DNA of 64,000 bases from CBDCGJ01 sp965216645 (GCA_965216645.1 CBDCGJ010000042.1:124001-188000); one strand, 5' to 3'. Shown: positions 10,274 through 19,898, numbered from the stretch's first letter. Notes: generated from the letters alone by a model not told the origin. Numbers and translations are program-made.

Positions 10274-11299
10274 CTAGGATTGTCTGTAAAATCCAAGAAT
10301 TCGGCGCTGTTCGACCCAGTCGTGGGGCAGAGACGGGAGGCGCTTCAGCTTTTCGGCGGTCAAGCCGACAGGTTGCTGCCCATTTAAAATGGCTTCGACG
10401 ATATCGGGGGCCAAAAAGGCCAATTGCAGAAACCGCGTGATATCGTTCTCGGACCGACCCTCGAGAGCGGCCAGCTGGCGAATGGACAAGGCGGTACCAT
10501 TGGCGAGCGATTGCAGCCATCGGCGCGCATCGACAATCAGATCGACTAGCCTGCGATCGACCCGTGGCGTGTTATTGGAGGGCAATACGATCTTCGCCTC
10601 GACACCACGGCGACAAACTGCAAGCGATTCCCGCAAAATGATTGATCGCGACGATCCGTCGAAAACCGCCGAGGACAATTCAATGGTGATGTTGTCGTCG
10701 GTGACGACAATGCGTCGGACCAAGTCATCCAACAGCCGGCGCGTGGTAACCTGGTCGGATTTTGCCAGGTCTTCGGCGAGATTTGATGCGGCCGTTAGGA
10801 TGGACTTTGCGGAGCATGCGGTCTCTGATTCAAGTTTAAGATTATCGACAAGGTTTTTGGGATACTTCAATGCTCGGATAACGGTCTGACGTACCGCGTC
10901 TTCCAATTTAGGTGCCGGCAGCCGCAAAGTTTGTTTGTCGTGGTATCCGTCATGATCCAACCGCTTCGAGACGTAGTAACGATAACGACGGCCCTTCTTC
11001 ACGGCATAATCGGGCGAGAAGGCTCGGCCATTGTTGTCGAATAACAGCCCGGCGAGGAGATTGAATTGTTTGCCGTTGCGCGGCGTTTGACGGGCCTTGG
11101 CATTTTCTTTGAGCTTGTTCTGGACAAGATTCCAGGTATCGCGATCGATTATGGGCTCGTGCAATCCGGGATAGGTTTTTCCTTTATGGCGAATTTCGCC
11201 GACATAGATCGGGTTGCGCAATAACTGATACAAATGTCCGTGGGTGAAGGGCTTGCCGCCTGTGATGCCGGTCGCGGAGCTACGAACCTTTGTTCTTAT
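10274..11299 (-). pseudogene. Large serine recombinase, C-terminal fragment cut by an IS
   Basis: About 341 residues of a site-specific recombinase. The segment GKPFTHGHLYQLLRNPIYVG is the typical Recombinase (PF07508) domain, followed by a zinc-ribbon-like stretch without its cysteines (LLFDNNGRAFSPDYAVKKG) and a C-terminal DNA-binding tail. The N-terminal resolvase domain with the catalytic serine is missing: the frame is broken at 11299, where an IS5-family element begins, and no N-terminal half is found beyond the IS. It is therefore non-functional, a relic of an earlier integrative element. Confidence 0.8.
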
Positions 11300-12448
11300 G
11301 AGACCTGTGCGCGGGTAAGGGTTTACATGATTTGATAGTTTTGATTCTCTCGTTTTATCGAAGTGAACGGGAGGCGATGTGATGGCTCGGCGGACGATTG
11401 GACAGGAAGGCTTTTCCTTTATGTCGGGGAGTAGAGCTTCGGATCTGGACGCGCTTGCGCACCTGATCGATTGGTCTGCCGCCGACACTTTGATGATGCC
11501 GATCTCGGCTGGGGCAAAGGGCGAGCAGGGCTGGCCGCCGCTCTGTTTGCTAAAGGCTCTGCTGCTGGCGCGCTGGTATGATCTGAGCGATGTGAAGCTG
11601 GCCGAGGCGCTGGATGACCGGGCTTCCTTCCACCGCTTTTGCGGCTTTTCTCGCAACGAAGCGACACCGGAACGCACTGCCTTCGTGCGCTTTCGCCGAA
11701 CCCTGGTCCGCCTCGGTCTCGGCGACAGGTTGTTCGATGTCATCACCGAACAACTTTACCGCCAACATGTCGAAGTGAAGCGCGGCACCCTGGTCGACGC
11801 GACGATCATCGCTTCGGCCTCCAAGGAAGACGATGAGGCCCGTTGGGTCAAGCACAAGAACCGCAAGGCCGTACACGGTTATAAGGCGCATGTGGCTTGC
11901 GACGAGGACACGGCGTTGATCGAACGGGTGGCGGTGACGCCGGCCCATATCAACGATGGCAAGGCCGGCTGCAATATTATCCCGGACGACCCGGGCGAGG
12001 TTTACGCGGACAGTGCCTATCGAGGCGAACGCTTCCGCAAGGCCGTAGAGGCGCGAGGCGGTCGAGCCCGGGTGGTGGTGACCGGCGTTTGGGCGCGCAG
12101 GCACGAAGATGCGGCGGCGAAACTGAAGGCTGTTAACGGACCGATCCACAAAGTGCGCGGGCGGATCGAAAAGATCTTCGGCACGGCCAAGCGTCATTAT
12201 GGCCTACGCGCCATGACCGGTATCGGCCTTGACAAGGCAACGCTCCAGGTCCTCTTCACCGCCATCGCCTACAACCTGAAGCGGGCCCTCAATCTGCAAA
12301 GAGCATGAGCAAATGGGACCGACGAGGCCCCGTCTGCTGACAATCGGCGGTCAAACCGACAACAAAGCCGGATGGCCACGGAAAATCTCTCTCGCCTATC
12401 AAATATCATCAGAAAAACAAAGGGATAGCTGACCCGCGCACAGGTCTC
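11300..12448 (+). mobile_element. IS5-family insertion sequence, copy 1 (1149 bp)
   Basis: Complete element bounded by inverted repeats: left GAGACCTGTGCGCGGGTAAG, right end the reverse complement of GAGACCTGTGCGCGGGTCAG. Three 1149-bp full copies (11300, 30042, 52317) and one truncated copy (50400) occur in the window. No obvious target duplication is seen. This copy interrupts the serine recombinase gene. Confidence 0.9.
11382..12308 (+). CDS. IS5-family transposase (copy 1)
   Basis: 308 residues, DDE-type. Catalytic acidic residues are visible in GTLVDATIIA (first Asp), EVYADSAYRG (second Asp) and RGRIEKIFGTAKRHYGLRAM (Glu). A GTG lies one codon upstream, but the truncated copy at 50482 has CTG at that place, so the ATG after GGGAGG is the better start. 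It differs from the other full copies by a few substitutions (HRF versus RRF; PAHIND versus PANVND). It looks intact. Confidence 0.9.
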   Translation: MARRTIGQEGFSFMSGSRASDLDALAHLIDWSAADTLMMPISAGAKGEQGWPPLCLLKALLLARWYDLSDVKLAEALDDRASFHRFCGFSRNEATPERTAFVRFRRTLVRLGLGDRLFDVITEQLYRQHVEVKRGTLVDATIIASASKEDDEARWVKHKNRKAVHGYKAHVACDEDTALIERVAVTPAHINDGKAGCNIIPDDPGEVYADSAYRGERFRKAVEARGGRARVVVTGVWARRHEDAAAKLKAVNGPIHKVRGRIEKIFGTAKRHYGLRAMTGIGLDKATLQVLFTAIAYNLKRALNLQRA

Positions 12449-12476
12449 CCTAATACGAACTTTCGATGATAGAGAC

Positions 12477-13811
12477 CTATTCAACCGGCTTTCCAGGCTC
12501 ATCGGACGTCGTTGCGGGCCGCTTGTGGTCGTAACCTTTCTTCAGCATATCTCGAATCGATATCCGGTCGAGGGTTGCCAATCGCTCCGCCTCCTGACTT
12601 TTCAGCTCCGCTTGCCGCGCCGACACATAGTCACGGGTTAGCGGTGCGGCATCGCGCTTGTGGGCCAATTGCATGTGGAAGACCAATTGACTGCCGGTCC
12701 GGAACATCATTTCGGCGCTGATCAGATAGAACTCCCACATTCGGCAAAATCGTTCGTCATACAGGTTTGCAATCTGCTCCCGATTCCGCTCGAATCGCGC
12801 ATGCCATTCCTTCAACGTGTCCGCGTAATGCATGCGGAGGAACTCCAAGTCCGTCACCCAGAGCTGATGCTGCTCCACTACCTCGAAGACTTCCGATAAG
12901 GCGGGGGAATAGGCGCCGGGGAAAATGTATTTGCGCAGCCAGGGGCTGGCGGTGCCGGGCGGGCTCATATGCCCGATCGAATGCAGGACGCAAACGCCGT
13001 CTTCGTCGAGCAGACTGTTCACCTTGGCGAAGAAATCGGGATAATATTTCACGCCCACATGTTCGAACATGCCGACCGAGACGATGCGGTCGAACTTGCC
13101 CTGGACATCGCGGTAGTCGAGAAGTTCGAATCGGACGCGGTCGGCCAAACCGGCTTCTTTGGCCCGCCGGTTGGACAGCTCGAATTGCTCCTGCGATAAG
13201 GTCACGCCCAGCACCTCGACATCGTCCTGCATCGCGGCGAGGTAGAGCGCCAATCCGCCCCAGCCGCTGCCGATGTCGAGAATTTTCAGGCCCGGCCGCA
13301 ATTCCAGCTTCGCCGCCAGCAGCCGCTGCTTGTTGCGCTGGGCCTGTTCCAGCGTGTCGTCCGGCTCGACGAAATAGGCGCAGGAATATTGCATGTCGTC
13401 GTCGAGGAAGAGGCCGTAAAGCTCGTTACCCAGATCGTAATGGTGCTGCACATTCGCCTGCGCCTTGCCGGCTGGGTTGGCTTGTTGAAATCCCCGCAGG
13501 GATTTCGAGACGCGCCGCAATACTTTCTGCAGCGGATAGCCGCCGATCGACAAACGATTGACGGAAAACAGGACCAGGAAGGCCCGCAGGCCGCTACCGT
13601 CGAAAGTCAAGCGCCCGTCCATATAGGCCTCACCCGCATGCAGTTCCGGATTGAAGAAGAGCTTACGGTAAAGGCTTTTGTCATGCAGCTGCATGGCCGC
13701 TTCCGGCCCGTCCACAAGGCCGCCGAAAATATGTTGCTGGCCATCGGCATCGGTTACCGTCAAGCGGCCTTTTTGCACGAAAGCGGTAAGCAGGCGGGAG
13801 AGGGGAAACAT
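12477..13811 (-). CDS. cfa: Cyclopropane-fatty-acyl-phospholipid synthase
   Basis: 444 residues starting MFPLSRLLTAFVQKGRL. The SAM-binding motif I is LDIGSGWGGLALYLA; VTLSQEQFELSNRRA and SVGMFEHVGVKYY are the conserved CFA/mycolic acid methyltransferase signatures. The enzyme adds a methylene from S-adenosylmethionine across the double bond of membrane phospholipid acyl chains, usually in stationary phase or stress. The frame stays open a further 95 codons upstream, but that part overlaps the YbaK-like gene and is not coding. The start lies 11 bases after the YbaK stop, so the two are probably one operon with the GST gene. Confidence 0.93.
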   Translation of the reverse strand: MFPLSRLLTAFVQKGRLTVTDADGQQHIFGGLVDGPEAAMQLHDKSLYRKLFFNPELHAGEAYMDGRLTFDGSGLRAFLVLFSVNRLSIGGYPLQKVLRRVSKSLRGFQQANPAGKAQANVQHHYDLGNELYGLFLDDDMQYSCAYFVEPDDTLEQAQRNKQRLLAAKLELRPGLKILDIGSGWGGLALYLAAMQDDVEVLGVTLSQEQFELSNRRAKEAGLADRVRFELLDYRDVQGKFDRIVSVGMFEHVGVKYYPDFFAKVNSLLDEDGVCVLHSIGHMSPPGTASPWLRKYIFPGAYSPALSEVFEVVEQHQLWVTDLEFLRMHYADTLKEWHARFERNREQIANLYDERFCRMWEFYLISAEMMFRTGSQLVFHMQLAHKRDAAPLTRDYVSARQAELKSQEAERLATLDRISIRDMLKKGYDHKRPATTSDEPGKPVE

Positions 13812-13822
13812 GCCGGCGGTTC

Positions 13823-14317
13823 CTATTTTGAGATGCCCGACACCAATGGGGCGCCGGTGAGACGAGCGAGTTCCTTGGGATTGGTTTGGAAGACGCAGTG
13901 CGGATGCCCAGCGGCGGCATAAATCGTCTCGAAACGGCCCAGACTGTCGTCGATGACCAGATCTACCTTGCCCGTATGACCGACCGGCGCGACGCCGCCG
14001 ATCGCGAAACCGGTCGCCGCGCGGACCAGATCGGCGTCGGCGCGCGTGCATTTGCCTGTCCGGCCGAGCGCGGCGGGCAGGGCCTTGGTGTCGCATTGAC
14101 GGTCACCCGCGACCAGCGCCATCACGGCGTCGCCGTCGATCGCGAAGACCAGAGACTTGACGATCGCGCCGAGCGGGCAGCCGATACTGTCGGCGGCGTC
14201 CTGAGCGCTGCGCGCGGTTTCGGCCAAGGCGATCACTTCGTGATCCGCGCCGGCGGTGGAGAGCGCCTCGGCGACACGGAGGACCGAGGCGTTGGATGTC
14301 GGATCAGCCCGGGACAT
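13823..14317 (-). CDS. YbaK/EbsC-family aminoacyl-tRNA deacylase
   Basis: 164 residues. LGAIVKSLVFAIDGD contains the conserved Lys of the YbaK/ProX editing fold, and GFAIGGVAPVGH is the second conserved block. Such proteins hydrolyse mischarged tRNA (for example Cys- or Ala-tRNA(Pro)) in trans. Substrate cannot be told from sequence. Its start overlaps the end of the GST gene by 14 bases, and the CFA synthase follows at once, indicating an operon. Confidence 0.88.
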   Translation of the reverse strand: MSRADPTSNASVLRVAEALSTAGADHEVIALAETARSAQDAADSIGCPLGAIVKSLVFAIDGDAVMALVAGDRQCDTKALPAALGRTGKCTRADADLVRAATGFAIGGVAPVGHTGKVDLVIDDSLGRFETIYAAAGHPHCVFQTNPKELARLTGAPLVSGISK

Positions 14318-14921
14318 TCATGCCCCTGGACAGCGCCGGCCGCGACATCAGGTCGTCATACCAGCGGTTGACGTTGGGGAACTCGCTCAAATCGACTTCC
14401 TGCCAGTCGTGCCGGAACACCCAGGGCAAGGTGGCGAAGTCGGCAATGGAAAGATCGCCGGCGAGATATTCCCGGCCCTCCAACCGGCCGTTCAGCACGC
14501 CGTACAATCTCAAGCATTCGGTGAAGTATCGATTGATCGCGTAAGGCACGGTTTCCTTCGCCGCGCGCTTGAAGTGATGCACCTGGCCGAACATCGGGCC
14601 GATGCCGCCCATCTGGAACATCAGCCATTGAATGACCTCGTAGCGGCCGGCGGTATCCCTAGGCATGAATTTACCGGTCTTCTCCGCCAGATACATCAGA
14701 ATGGCGCCGGATTCGATCACCGTATATGGCTTTCCTTCAGGGCCGTCCTGGTCGACGATGGCCGGGATTTTGCTGTTCGGATTGATCTTCACGAACTCCG
14801 GCGAGAACTGGTCGTCGGCGCCGATATTGATCGGGTGAACATTGTAGGGAAGGCCGCATTCCTCCAACATGATGGAGGCTTTTTTGCCGTTGGATGTGCC
14901 CCAGGTGTAAAGTTCGATCAT
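14304..14921 (-). CDS. Glutathione S-transferase, YfcG/Ure2-like
   Basis: 205 residues. The N-terminal thioredoxin-like half carries WGTSNGKKASIMLEE, the nu-class (YfcG/YghU) replacement of the usual catalytic Ser/Tyr by a Thr-Ser-Asn region, followed by NPNSKIPAIVD (cis-Pro loop) and ESGAILMYLAEKTG (glutathione gamma-glutamyl binding). The C-terminal helical half contains MFQMGGIGPMFGQVHHF, typical of this class. Relatives show disulfide reductase or peroxidase activity with glutathione. First gene of a three-gene minus-strand cluster. Confidence 0.88.
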   Translation of the reverse strand: MIELYTWGTSNGKKASIMLEECGLPYNVHPINIGADDQFSPEFVKINPNSKIPAIVDQDGPEGKPYTVIESGAILMYLAEKTGKFMPRDTAGRYEVIQWLMFQMGGIGPMFGQVHHFKRAAKETVPYAINRYFTECLRLYGVLNGRLEGREYLAGDLSIADFATLPWVFRHDWQEVDLSEFPNVNRWYDDLMSRPALSRGMNVPG

Positions 14922-14988
14922 CGATTTGTCCGTCTTCGTAATGCTTCCAAGAAGGGTAAATTTTGCCGCTAGAATGGGGCGAAGCGGC

Positions 14989-16134
14989 TCAATTGTCGAG
15001 GGCCTGTTCCAGGTCCGCGATCAGATCCTCCACCGCTTCGATGCCGCATGACAGGCGCAACAGGTCGGTCGGCACCGGGCTGTCCGGTCCTTCGACGCTG
15101 GCCCGATGCTCGATCAGGCTTTCGACCCCGCCGAGGGAGGTGGCCCGTTTCCAAAGTCGCACGCGCGCCGCGGCACCGACGGCCGCGGCTTCGCCGCCTT
15201 TGACCCGGATCGACAGCATGGCGCCGAAGCCGCCGGTCATCTGACGCGCGGCGACGTCGTGGCCGGGGGTGTGCGGCAAACCGGGATAGAGAACCTGCTC
15301 GATCCGCGGATGGCCGTCGAAATGCCGAGCGATCTTCAAGGCCGTGGCGGCGCTTTCCCGGACCCTCAGGAACAGTGTCCGCATGCCGCGCAGTAGCAAC
15401 CAAGCCTCGAAACTGCCGAGAATGCCGCCGCTGATATGGCGGGCTTCGCGAACTCGTTGCCAGAACGCGCTGTCTTCCCGCGTCGCCAGGGCGCCGGCGA
15501 TGATGTCGCTATGGCCGTTGAGATATTTGGTGGCGGAATGCATGACGATATCGGCGCCGAGGGCGAGCGGGCGCGTCAGCACTGGCGTCGCCACCGTGTT
15601 ATCGACGGCTAATATCGCGCCATGTCGCCGGCATAGATCCGCCGCCGCGGCAATATCCCAAATCGACCAAAGCGGATTGGTCGGCGTTTCGAGCCAGACG
15701 AGTTGGACCGGACCGTCGGCGAAGGCATGCGCGAGCGCGTCGAGGTCGCCGGCCGGGACATAATCGACCTTCAGACCCCAGGGCTCGCCGAACTCATCGA
15801 ACCAGGCCTTCACGCCCCAATACATCACGTCGCCCGTAATGACCCTGTCGCCGGGCTTCAGGGCCTGGAAGATGGCGGCCGCCGCGGCCAGACCGGACGC
15901 GAACAACATGGCGTCCTCGGCCCCTTCCAAGTCCGCCAGCAGTGCCTCGGCCTGATCGTAGGTTGGATTGGTATCGCGCCCGTAGGAATAGCCGGTCCGG
16001 TACCGGTTATCCGGGTCGCGGATAAAAGTGCTGGATGGGTGGACCGGCGGCGTCACCGCCTTGGTCCGCTCGTCGATCCAGCCGAGCGCTTGGGCGGCGT
16101 TGGTCTCCGGCTGCCAGTTGTTCTTTCTGCTCAC
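14989..16134 (-). CDS. Cys/Met-metabolism PLP-dependent transferase (cystathionine gamma-synthase/beta-lyase type)
   Basis: 381 residues from a GTG preceded by AAGGA. The PLP-lysine signature SATKYLNGHSDIIAG is present; YSYGRDTNPTYDQAEALLA, SGLAAAAAIFQALKPGD and ETPTNPLWSIWDI are family blocks, and the C-terminal SLGGVESLIEHRAS is standard. The enzyme handles transsulfuration-type substrates; synthase and lyase activities cannot be separated from sequence alone. The frame extends another 99 codons upstream, but this overlaps the MFS gene and lacks family similarity. Confidence 0.9.
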   Translation of the reverse strand: MSRKNNWQPETNAAQALGWIDERTKAVTPPVHPSSTFIRDPDNRYRTGYSYGRDTNPTYDQAEALLADLEGAEDAMLFASGLAAAAAIFQALKPGDRVITGDVMYWGVKAWFDEFGEPWGLKVDYVPAGDLDALAHAFADGPVQLVWLETPTNPLWSIWDIAAAADLCRRHGAILAVDNTVATPVLTRPLALGADIVMHSATKYLNGHSDIIAGALATREDSAFWQRVREARHISGGILGSFEAWLLLRGMRTLFLRVRESAATALKIARHFDGHPRIEQVLYPGLPHTPGHDVAARQMTGGFGAMLSIRVKGGEAAAVGAAARVRLWKRATSLGGVESLIEHRASVEGPDSPVPTDLLRLSCGIEAVEDLIADLEQALDN

Positions 16135-16150
16135 AAGTCGTTCCTTCTCG

Positions 16151-17338
16151 TTAATCGAGGCGCGCCACGCACAATAGGGAGAAAAGCGACAGCAAGCCAC
16201 AGGCGGACATGACCAAAGCCATGGGCAGGGCCGTGCCGTCATGGAGCAAACCCACAAATGTGGCTGCAAGGGCACCCGCGGTGAACTGGCAGCCACCGAA
16301 TAGCGCCGCCGCGGTCCCGGCGGAGCTCGGAAAATGGACCAAGGCCCCTGCCAATGCATTGGCGCCGACCAGGGCCAAACAGCCGATGCAGCCAAGGATA
16401 GCGGCGACAAGCGCGGCGAGACCGCCGACACCGCTCGCCGCGACGGCCACCAAGATCAAACCGGACACGACAATAATCGTGCAGCCGGCGGTGGTCATCC
16501 GTTTGATCCCGAGCCGCATCACCAGGCGACTGTTGAGGAAAGAGAAGAAAGTCAGGCCCAGGACATTGACCGCGAACAGTAGGCCGTAATGTTCCGCCGG
16601 CACGCCATAGAGCTCGATATAGACGAAGGGGGAGCCGGCGAAAAAAGCGAACATGCCGGCGAAACTGAAGGAGCTGGTGAGGATCAGACCGACCGCCTGC
16701 CGGTCTTTCAAGACACGGATATATTGGACCAGGACGCCGGTCCAAGGGCCGGCTTGCCGATATTCGCGGTCCAGGCTCTCCGGCAGGCCACGCAAGACGG
16801 TCAGCAGGCAGACCGCACCGAACAGGGCCAGAATCCAGAAAATCACCCGCCAGCCGAACCAGGTCAGGACATAACCGCCGACGAACGGTGCCAGCAACGG
16901 CGCCATCGACATGACCAACATGATCAGGGACTGCACCCGCGCCGCTTCGCGAACGTCGAACAGATCGCGGACGACCGCGCGGGCAATCACCACGCCGCTG
17001 CTGGCGGCGATCGCCTGCAGGAATCGCAAGCCGGTCATCGTACCGATGTCCCCAATCACGGCACAGCCGATGCTACTCAAGACATAGAGCGCGCTGCCAT
17101 ACAGCAGAATGGGCCGACGCCCAAAACGATCGGACAGTGGGCCCATCAGCAGTTGACCCAGTGCGAAACCGATGAAGGTTGCGCTCAAGGTCGCTTGAGC
17201 CGCCTCCGCGGTGGCGCCGAGATCGGCCGCGAGGGCCGGCAAGGCCGGCAGATACATGTCGATCGATACCGGCCCATAGGCGGCAAGCAGGCCTAAAATG
17301 GCCACCACGCCGGTCGCGGCGGCGGAAGATTTTTGCAT
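16151..17338 (-). CDS. MFS multidrug exporter, Bcr/CflA family
   Basis: 395 residues with about 12 hydrophobic segments. The N-terminal motif YGPVSIDMYLPALPALAADL and motif A (GPLSDRFGRRPILL) are diagnostic of Bcr/CflA drug:H+ antiporters. It is an inner-membrane protein. It lies 16 bases upstream of the PLP enzyme on the same strand, so co-expression is likely. A role in exporting an amino-acid-like compound or drug is possible, but the substrate is unknown. Confidence 0.9.
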   Translation of the reverse strand: MQKSSAAATGVVAILGLLAAYGPVSIDMYLPALPALAADLGATAEAAQATLSATFIGFALGQLLMGPLSDRFGRRPILLYGSALYVLSSIGCAVIGDIGTMTGLRFLQAIAASSGVVIARAVVRDLFDVREAARVQSLIMLVMSMAPLLAPFVGGYVLTWFGWRVIFWILALFGAVCLLTVLRGLPESLDREYRQAGPWTGVLVQYIRVLKDRQAVGLILTSSFSFAGMFAFFAGSPFVYIELYGVPAEHYGLLFAVNVLGLTFFSFLNSRLVMRLGIKRMTTAGCTIIVVSGLILVAVAASGVGGLAALVAAILGCIGCLALVGANALAGALVHFPSSAGTAAALFGGCQFTAGALAATFVGLLHDGTALPMALVMSACGLLSLFSLLCVARLD

Positions 17339-17436
17339 GGCGATTGCTCGAGGATAGAAAACGCCATCTCATAGCCGGTTTCCGCACCGGGCCAAAGGGA
17401 ATATGTTGGTATTCATTTGAAGAAAATGAGATTTCG

Positions 17437-18660
17437 ATGAACGATATTTCCAAGCATTTTCCCGCCAATCGACCGCCTGAGGGATGGACGCGCGTCGGTG
17501 ACGCGGCGGCCGGGATCGAAGTCGCCGACGACTTTGAGCGGTTCGAGCAACGCGACGATATGTTCAATCGCGCGTTCTGGGACGACAGCGTGCGCAGTAA
17601 GGATGCGGACGCGTTTTTCGCCAGTTATCGTATGGCGGCGGCACCGCGTTCCGGGGATGGTTTCAATCAACGGGATTTCGCCTTGCGCAATGCCGCCTGG
17701 TCGGTTGCCGACGATTACGCCGACCGGGCCAACGCGCGCGGTTTGCGAGAAGGCTTCCAAGCCCCGATCGAATTGACGCAACCGCGCTTCGAGGACGCGT
17801 GGCCGGTCGACGATCCACAAAAGATGAGTGCCGAGATCAAACGGGTCGCCAAGTTTTTCGGCGCCGACCTTGTCGGCATCTGCGAGCATGATGAACGCTG
17901 GCTCTATAGTCGTGCGGTCGACGTCCGCGATTTCTCCGCCCGGTCGAACGAGTTACCGCCGGGGATAAGCAGCGTTATCGTTCTGGCCCATGAGATGGAT
18001 CTGGACTTGGTTCAGACCTACCCGTCCGCCTTGGCCGGCGCGGCGGTGGGGGCCGGTTATTCCGGCGAGGCAAAGACAGTGGTGCAGCTTGCCAGCTTCA
18101 TCCATAATCTGGGCTACCATGCGGTGGCCTCGATGAACGACACGGCGTTGGTGATTCCATACGCGGTGAAAGCCGGCCTTGGCGAATATGGCCGCAATCA
18201 GATGGTAATTACGGAGGAATATGGCCCACGGGTTCGTTTCTCCAAGATTTTCACCGATCTACCGCTAAGCCACGACGCGCCGAAACGATTCGGCGTGCGG
18301 GAGTTCTGCGATGTCTGTAACCGCTGCGCCCAGGAATGCCCGCCGAAAGCGCTCCCGTTCGGACCGCCGGAAGCGAGTGGGGCCAATCGGTCCGCAATCA
18401 AGGGGGTGGTCAAATGGACCGCCGACTGCGAAAAATGCTTTGGCTATTGGGCTAAGCTGAAGACGGATTGCGCAATCTGCCTGCGGGTTTGTCCCTATAA
18501 CAAGGATTTTTCCAAATGGTATTTTCGGCTGGGCCGTCGCTTGGCGGGGACCGGTTTACGGAAGTTCGTCCTTTGGCTCGACGATCGGCTTGGACAATGG
18601 CGACGTCGACGGCCTAAGGAATGGTGGGCAGAGACTTCGGATCAAAGGAAACAAAAATGA
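17437..18660 (+). CDS. Reductive dehalogenase-like (RdhA-type) cobalamin/iron-sulfur protein
   Basis: 407 residues starting MNDISKHFPANRPPEG. Near residue 290 a ferredoxin-type cluster motif CDVCNRCAQECP (CxxCxxCxxxCP), and near 330-354 a second set (CEKC, then CAICLRVCPYNK). GLGEYGRNQMVITEEYGPRV and FTDLPL are characteristic of the corrinoid-binding core of reductive dehalogenases. There is no twin-arginine signal or lipoprotein signal, so it should be cytoplasmic and not a classical respiratory enzyme. It is shorter than catabolic enzymes with fused reductase domains, so electrons must come from another protein. Whether it dehalogenates is unknown. Its stop overlaps the kynureninase start. 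Confidence 0.8.
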   Translation: MNDISKHFPANRPPEGWTRVGDAAAGIEVADDFERFEQRDDMFNRAFWDDSVRSKDADAFFASYRMAAAPRSGDGFNQRDFALRNAAWSVADDYADRANARGLREGFQAPIELTQPRFEDAWPVDDPQKMSAEIKRVAKFFGADLVGICEHDERWLYSRAVDVRDFSARSNELPPGISSVIVLAHEMDLDLVQTYPSALAGAAVGAGYSGEAKTVVQLASFIHNLGYHAVASMNDTALVIPYAVKAGLGEYGRNQMVITEEYGPRVRFSKIFTDLPLSHDAPKRFGVREFCDVCNRCAQECPPKALPFGPPEASGANRSAIKGVVKWTADCEKCFGYWAKLKTDCAICLRVCPYNKDFSKWYFRLGRRLAGTGLRKFVLWLDDRLGQWRRRRPKEWWAETSDQRKQK

Positions 18661-19898
18661 CGGACTGGACGCTATCGATGGTGCGCGATCTCGATCGCGA
18701 CGATCAGCTGGCCGATAAGCGCGGATGCTTCGAATTGCCGCGCGGCGTGATCTATCTCGACGGCAATTCCCTGGGGCCGCTACCCCGCGGCGTGGCCGAG
18801 CGCCTGAATCGGGTGGTCAACGACGAATGGCGGAACAGCCTGATCCGCGGATGGAACGATCACGGTTGGATGGCGCTTGCCGGCAAAGTCGGTGAAAAGC
18901 TGGCGCCGCTCATCGGCGCGGAGCCGGGAGAAGTCATTTGCGGCGATTCGACCTCGGTCAACCTGTTCAAGCTATTGTCCGCCGCCCTGAAGCTCCGGCC
19001 CGATCGCAAGGTGATCCTGACCGCTGACGACAATTTCCCTACGGATATCTATATCGCCGAAGGTTTGGTTCGGCAGCTGGGCGGCGACTATGAAATTCGC
19101 TATGTGGATCATGCGGACCCGATCGGCGGGATCGATCAGGACGTGGCCGTGGTGTCTTTGACCCATGTGGACTACCGCACCGGCTTCATGTTGGATATGG
19201 CCGCGGTTACCGCCGCCGCCCGGGACGCTGGTGCGGTGATGCTTTGGGATCTGTCGCATAGCACCGGGGCGATGCCGGTGGAACTGAATGCCGCCGGTGC
19301 GGATTTGGCTGTCGGCTGCGGCTACAAGTTTCTAAATGGCGGGCCCGGTGCGCCGGCCTATCTCTATGTGGCCGAACGTCATCAAGCGGCTTTGCAGCAA
19401 CCGCTGTCCGGCTGGCTCGGCCATCGGGAACCGTTTGCCTTCGAAAACCGCTATCATCCCGCCGACGGCATTGCGCGCAATCTCTGCGGCACACCGCCGG
19501 TGATCTCGATGTCGGCTTTCGACAGCGCCTTGGATCACTTTGCGGACGTCGACTTGACGAAACTGCGGGCGAAGTCGATGGCCATGGGCGACCTGTTCGT
19601 CGATCTCGTCGAACGCGACTGTGCCGAGTTCGGTTTGTCGGTCGTCAGTCCGCGCGACGCAAATCAAAGGGGCAGTCAGGTTTGCCTTCGCCACGAACAC
19701 GGCTACGCCATCATGCAGGCGCTAATCGATCGCGGTGTGATCGGAGACTTCCGGGCGCCGGACGTGCTTCGATTCGGCTTCGCGCCGCTTTATCTCAGTT
19801 ATGAGGATGTTTGGCAGGCCATCGAGATCCTTAGGGATGTGATGGCGTCCGGCGATTGGGATCAGCCCGAGTTTCACGCCCGCGCTGCGGTCACGTGA
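18657..19898 (+). CDS. kynU: Kynureninase
   Basis: 413 residues. The PLP-binding lysine lies in GCGYKFLNGGPGAPAYLYV (near residue 224). YLDGNSLGPLP, DDNFPTDIY, THVDYRTG and WDLSHSTGA are kynureninase signatures. The enzyme cleaves kynurenine or 3-hydroxykynurenine to anthranilate or 3-hydroxyanthranilate plus alanine. The ATG overlaps the stop of the reductive-dehalogenase-like gene (ATGA), so the two are translationally coupled. No tryptophan dioxygenase or formamidase gene is in the window. Confidence 0.93.
   Translation: MTDWTLSMVRDLDRDDQLADKRGCFELPRGVIYLDGNSLGPLPRGVAERLNRVVNDEWRNSLIRGWNDHGWMALAGKVGEKLAPLIGAEPGEVICGDSTSVNLFKLLSAALKLRPDRKVILTADDNFPTDIYIAEGLVRQLGGDYEIRYVDHADPIGGIDQDVAVVSLTHVDYRTGFMLDMAAVTAAARDAGAVMLWDLSHSTGAMPVELNAAGADLAVGCGYKFLNGGPGAPAYLYVAERHQAALQQPLSGWLGHREPFAFENRYHPADGIARNLCGTPPVISMSAFDSALDHFADVDLTKLRAKSMAMGDLFVDLVERDCAEFGLSVVSPRDANQRGSQVCLRHEHGYAIMQALIDRGVIGDFRAPDVLRFGFAPLYLSYEDVWQAIEILRDVMASGDWDQPEFHARAAVT

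Noticed and set aside
10274..11746. One 490-codon frame across the recombinase fragment and IS5 copy 1
   Set aside because: The first 150 codons are antisense to the IS transposase; only the part up to 11299 is recombinase.
11281..12460. TACGAAC on both sides of IS5 copy 1 as target duplication
   Set aside because: The repeats do not abut the element ends (about 13 and 5 bases away), so they are not a target-site duplication.
12477..14096. Longer CFA synthase with 95 extra N-terminal residues
   Set aside because: The extension is Arg-rich, overlaps the YbaK-type gene and lies before the family's normal start MFPLSRLL.
14989..16431. PLP enzyme with 99 extra N-terminal residues
   Set aside because: The extension is antisense-like low-complexity sequence within the MFS gene; the GTG at 16134 has a good ribosome binding site.
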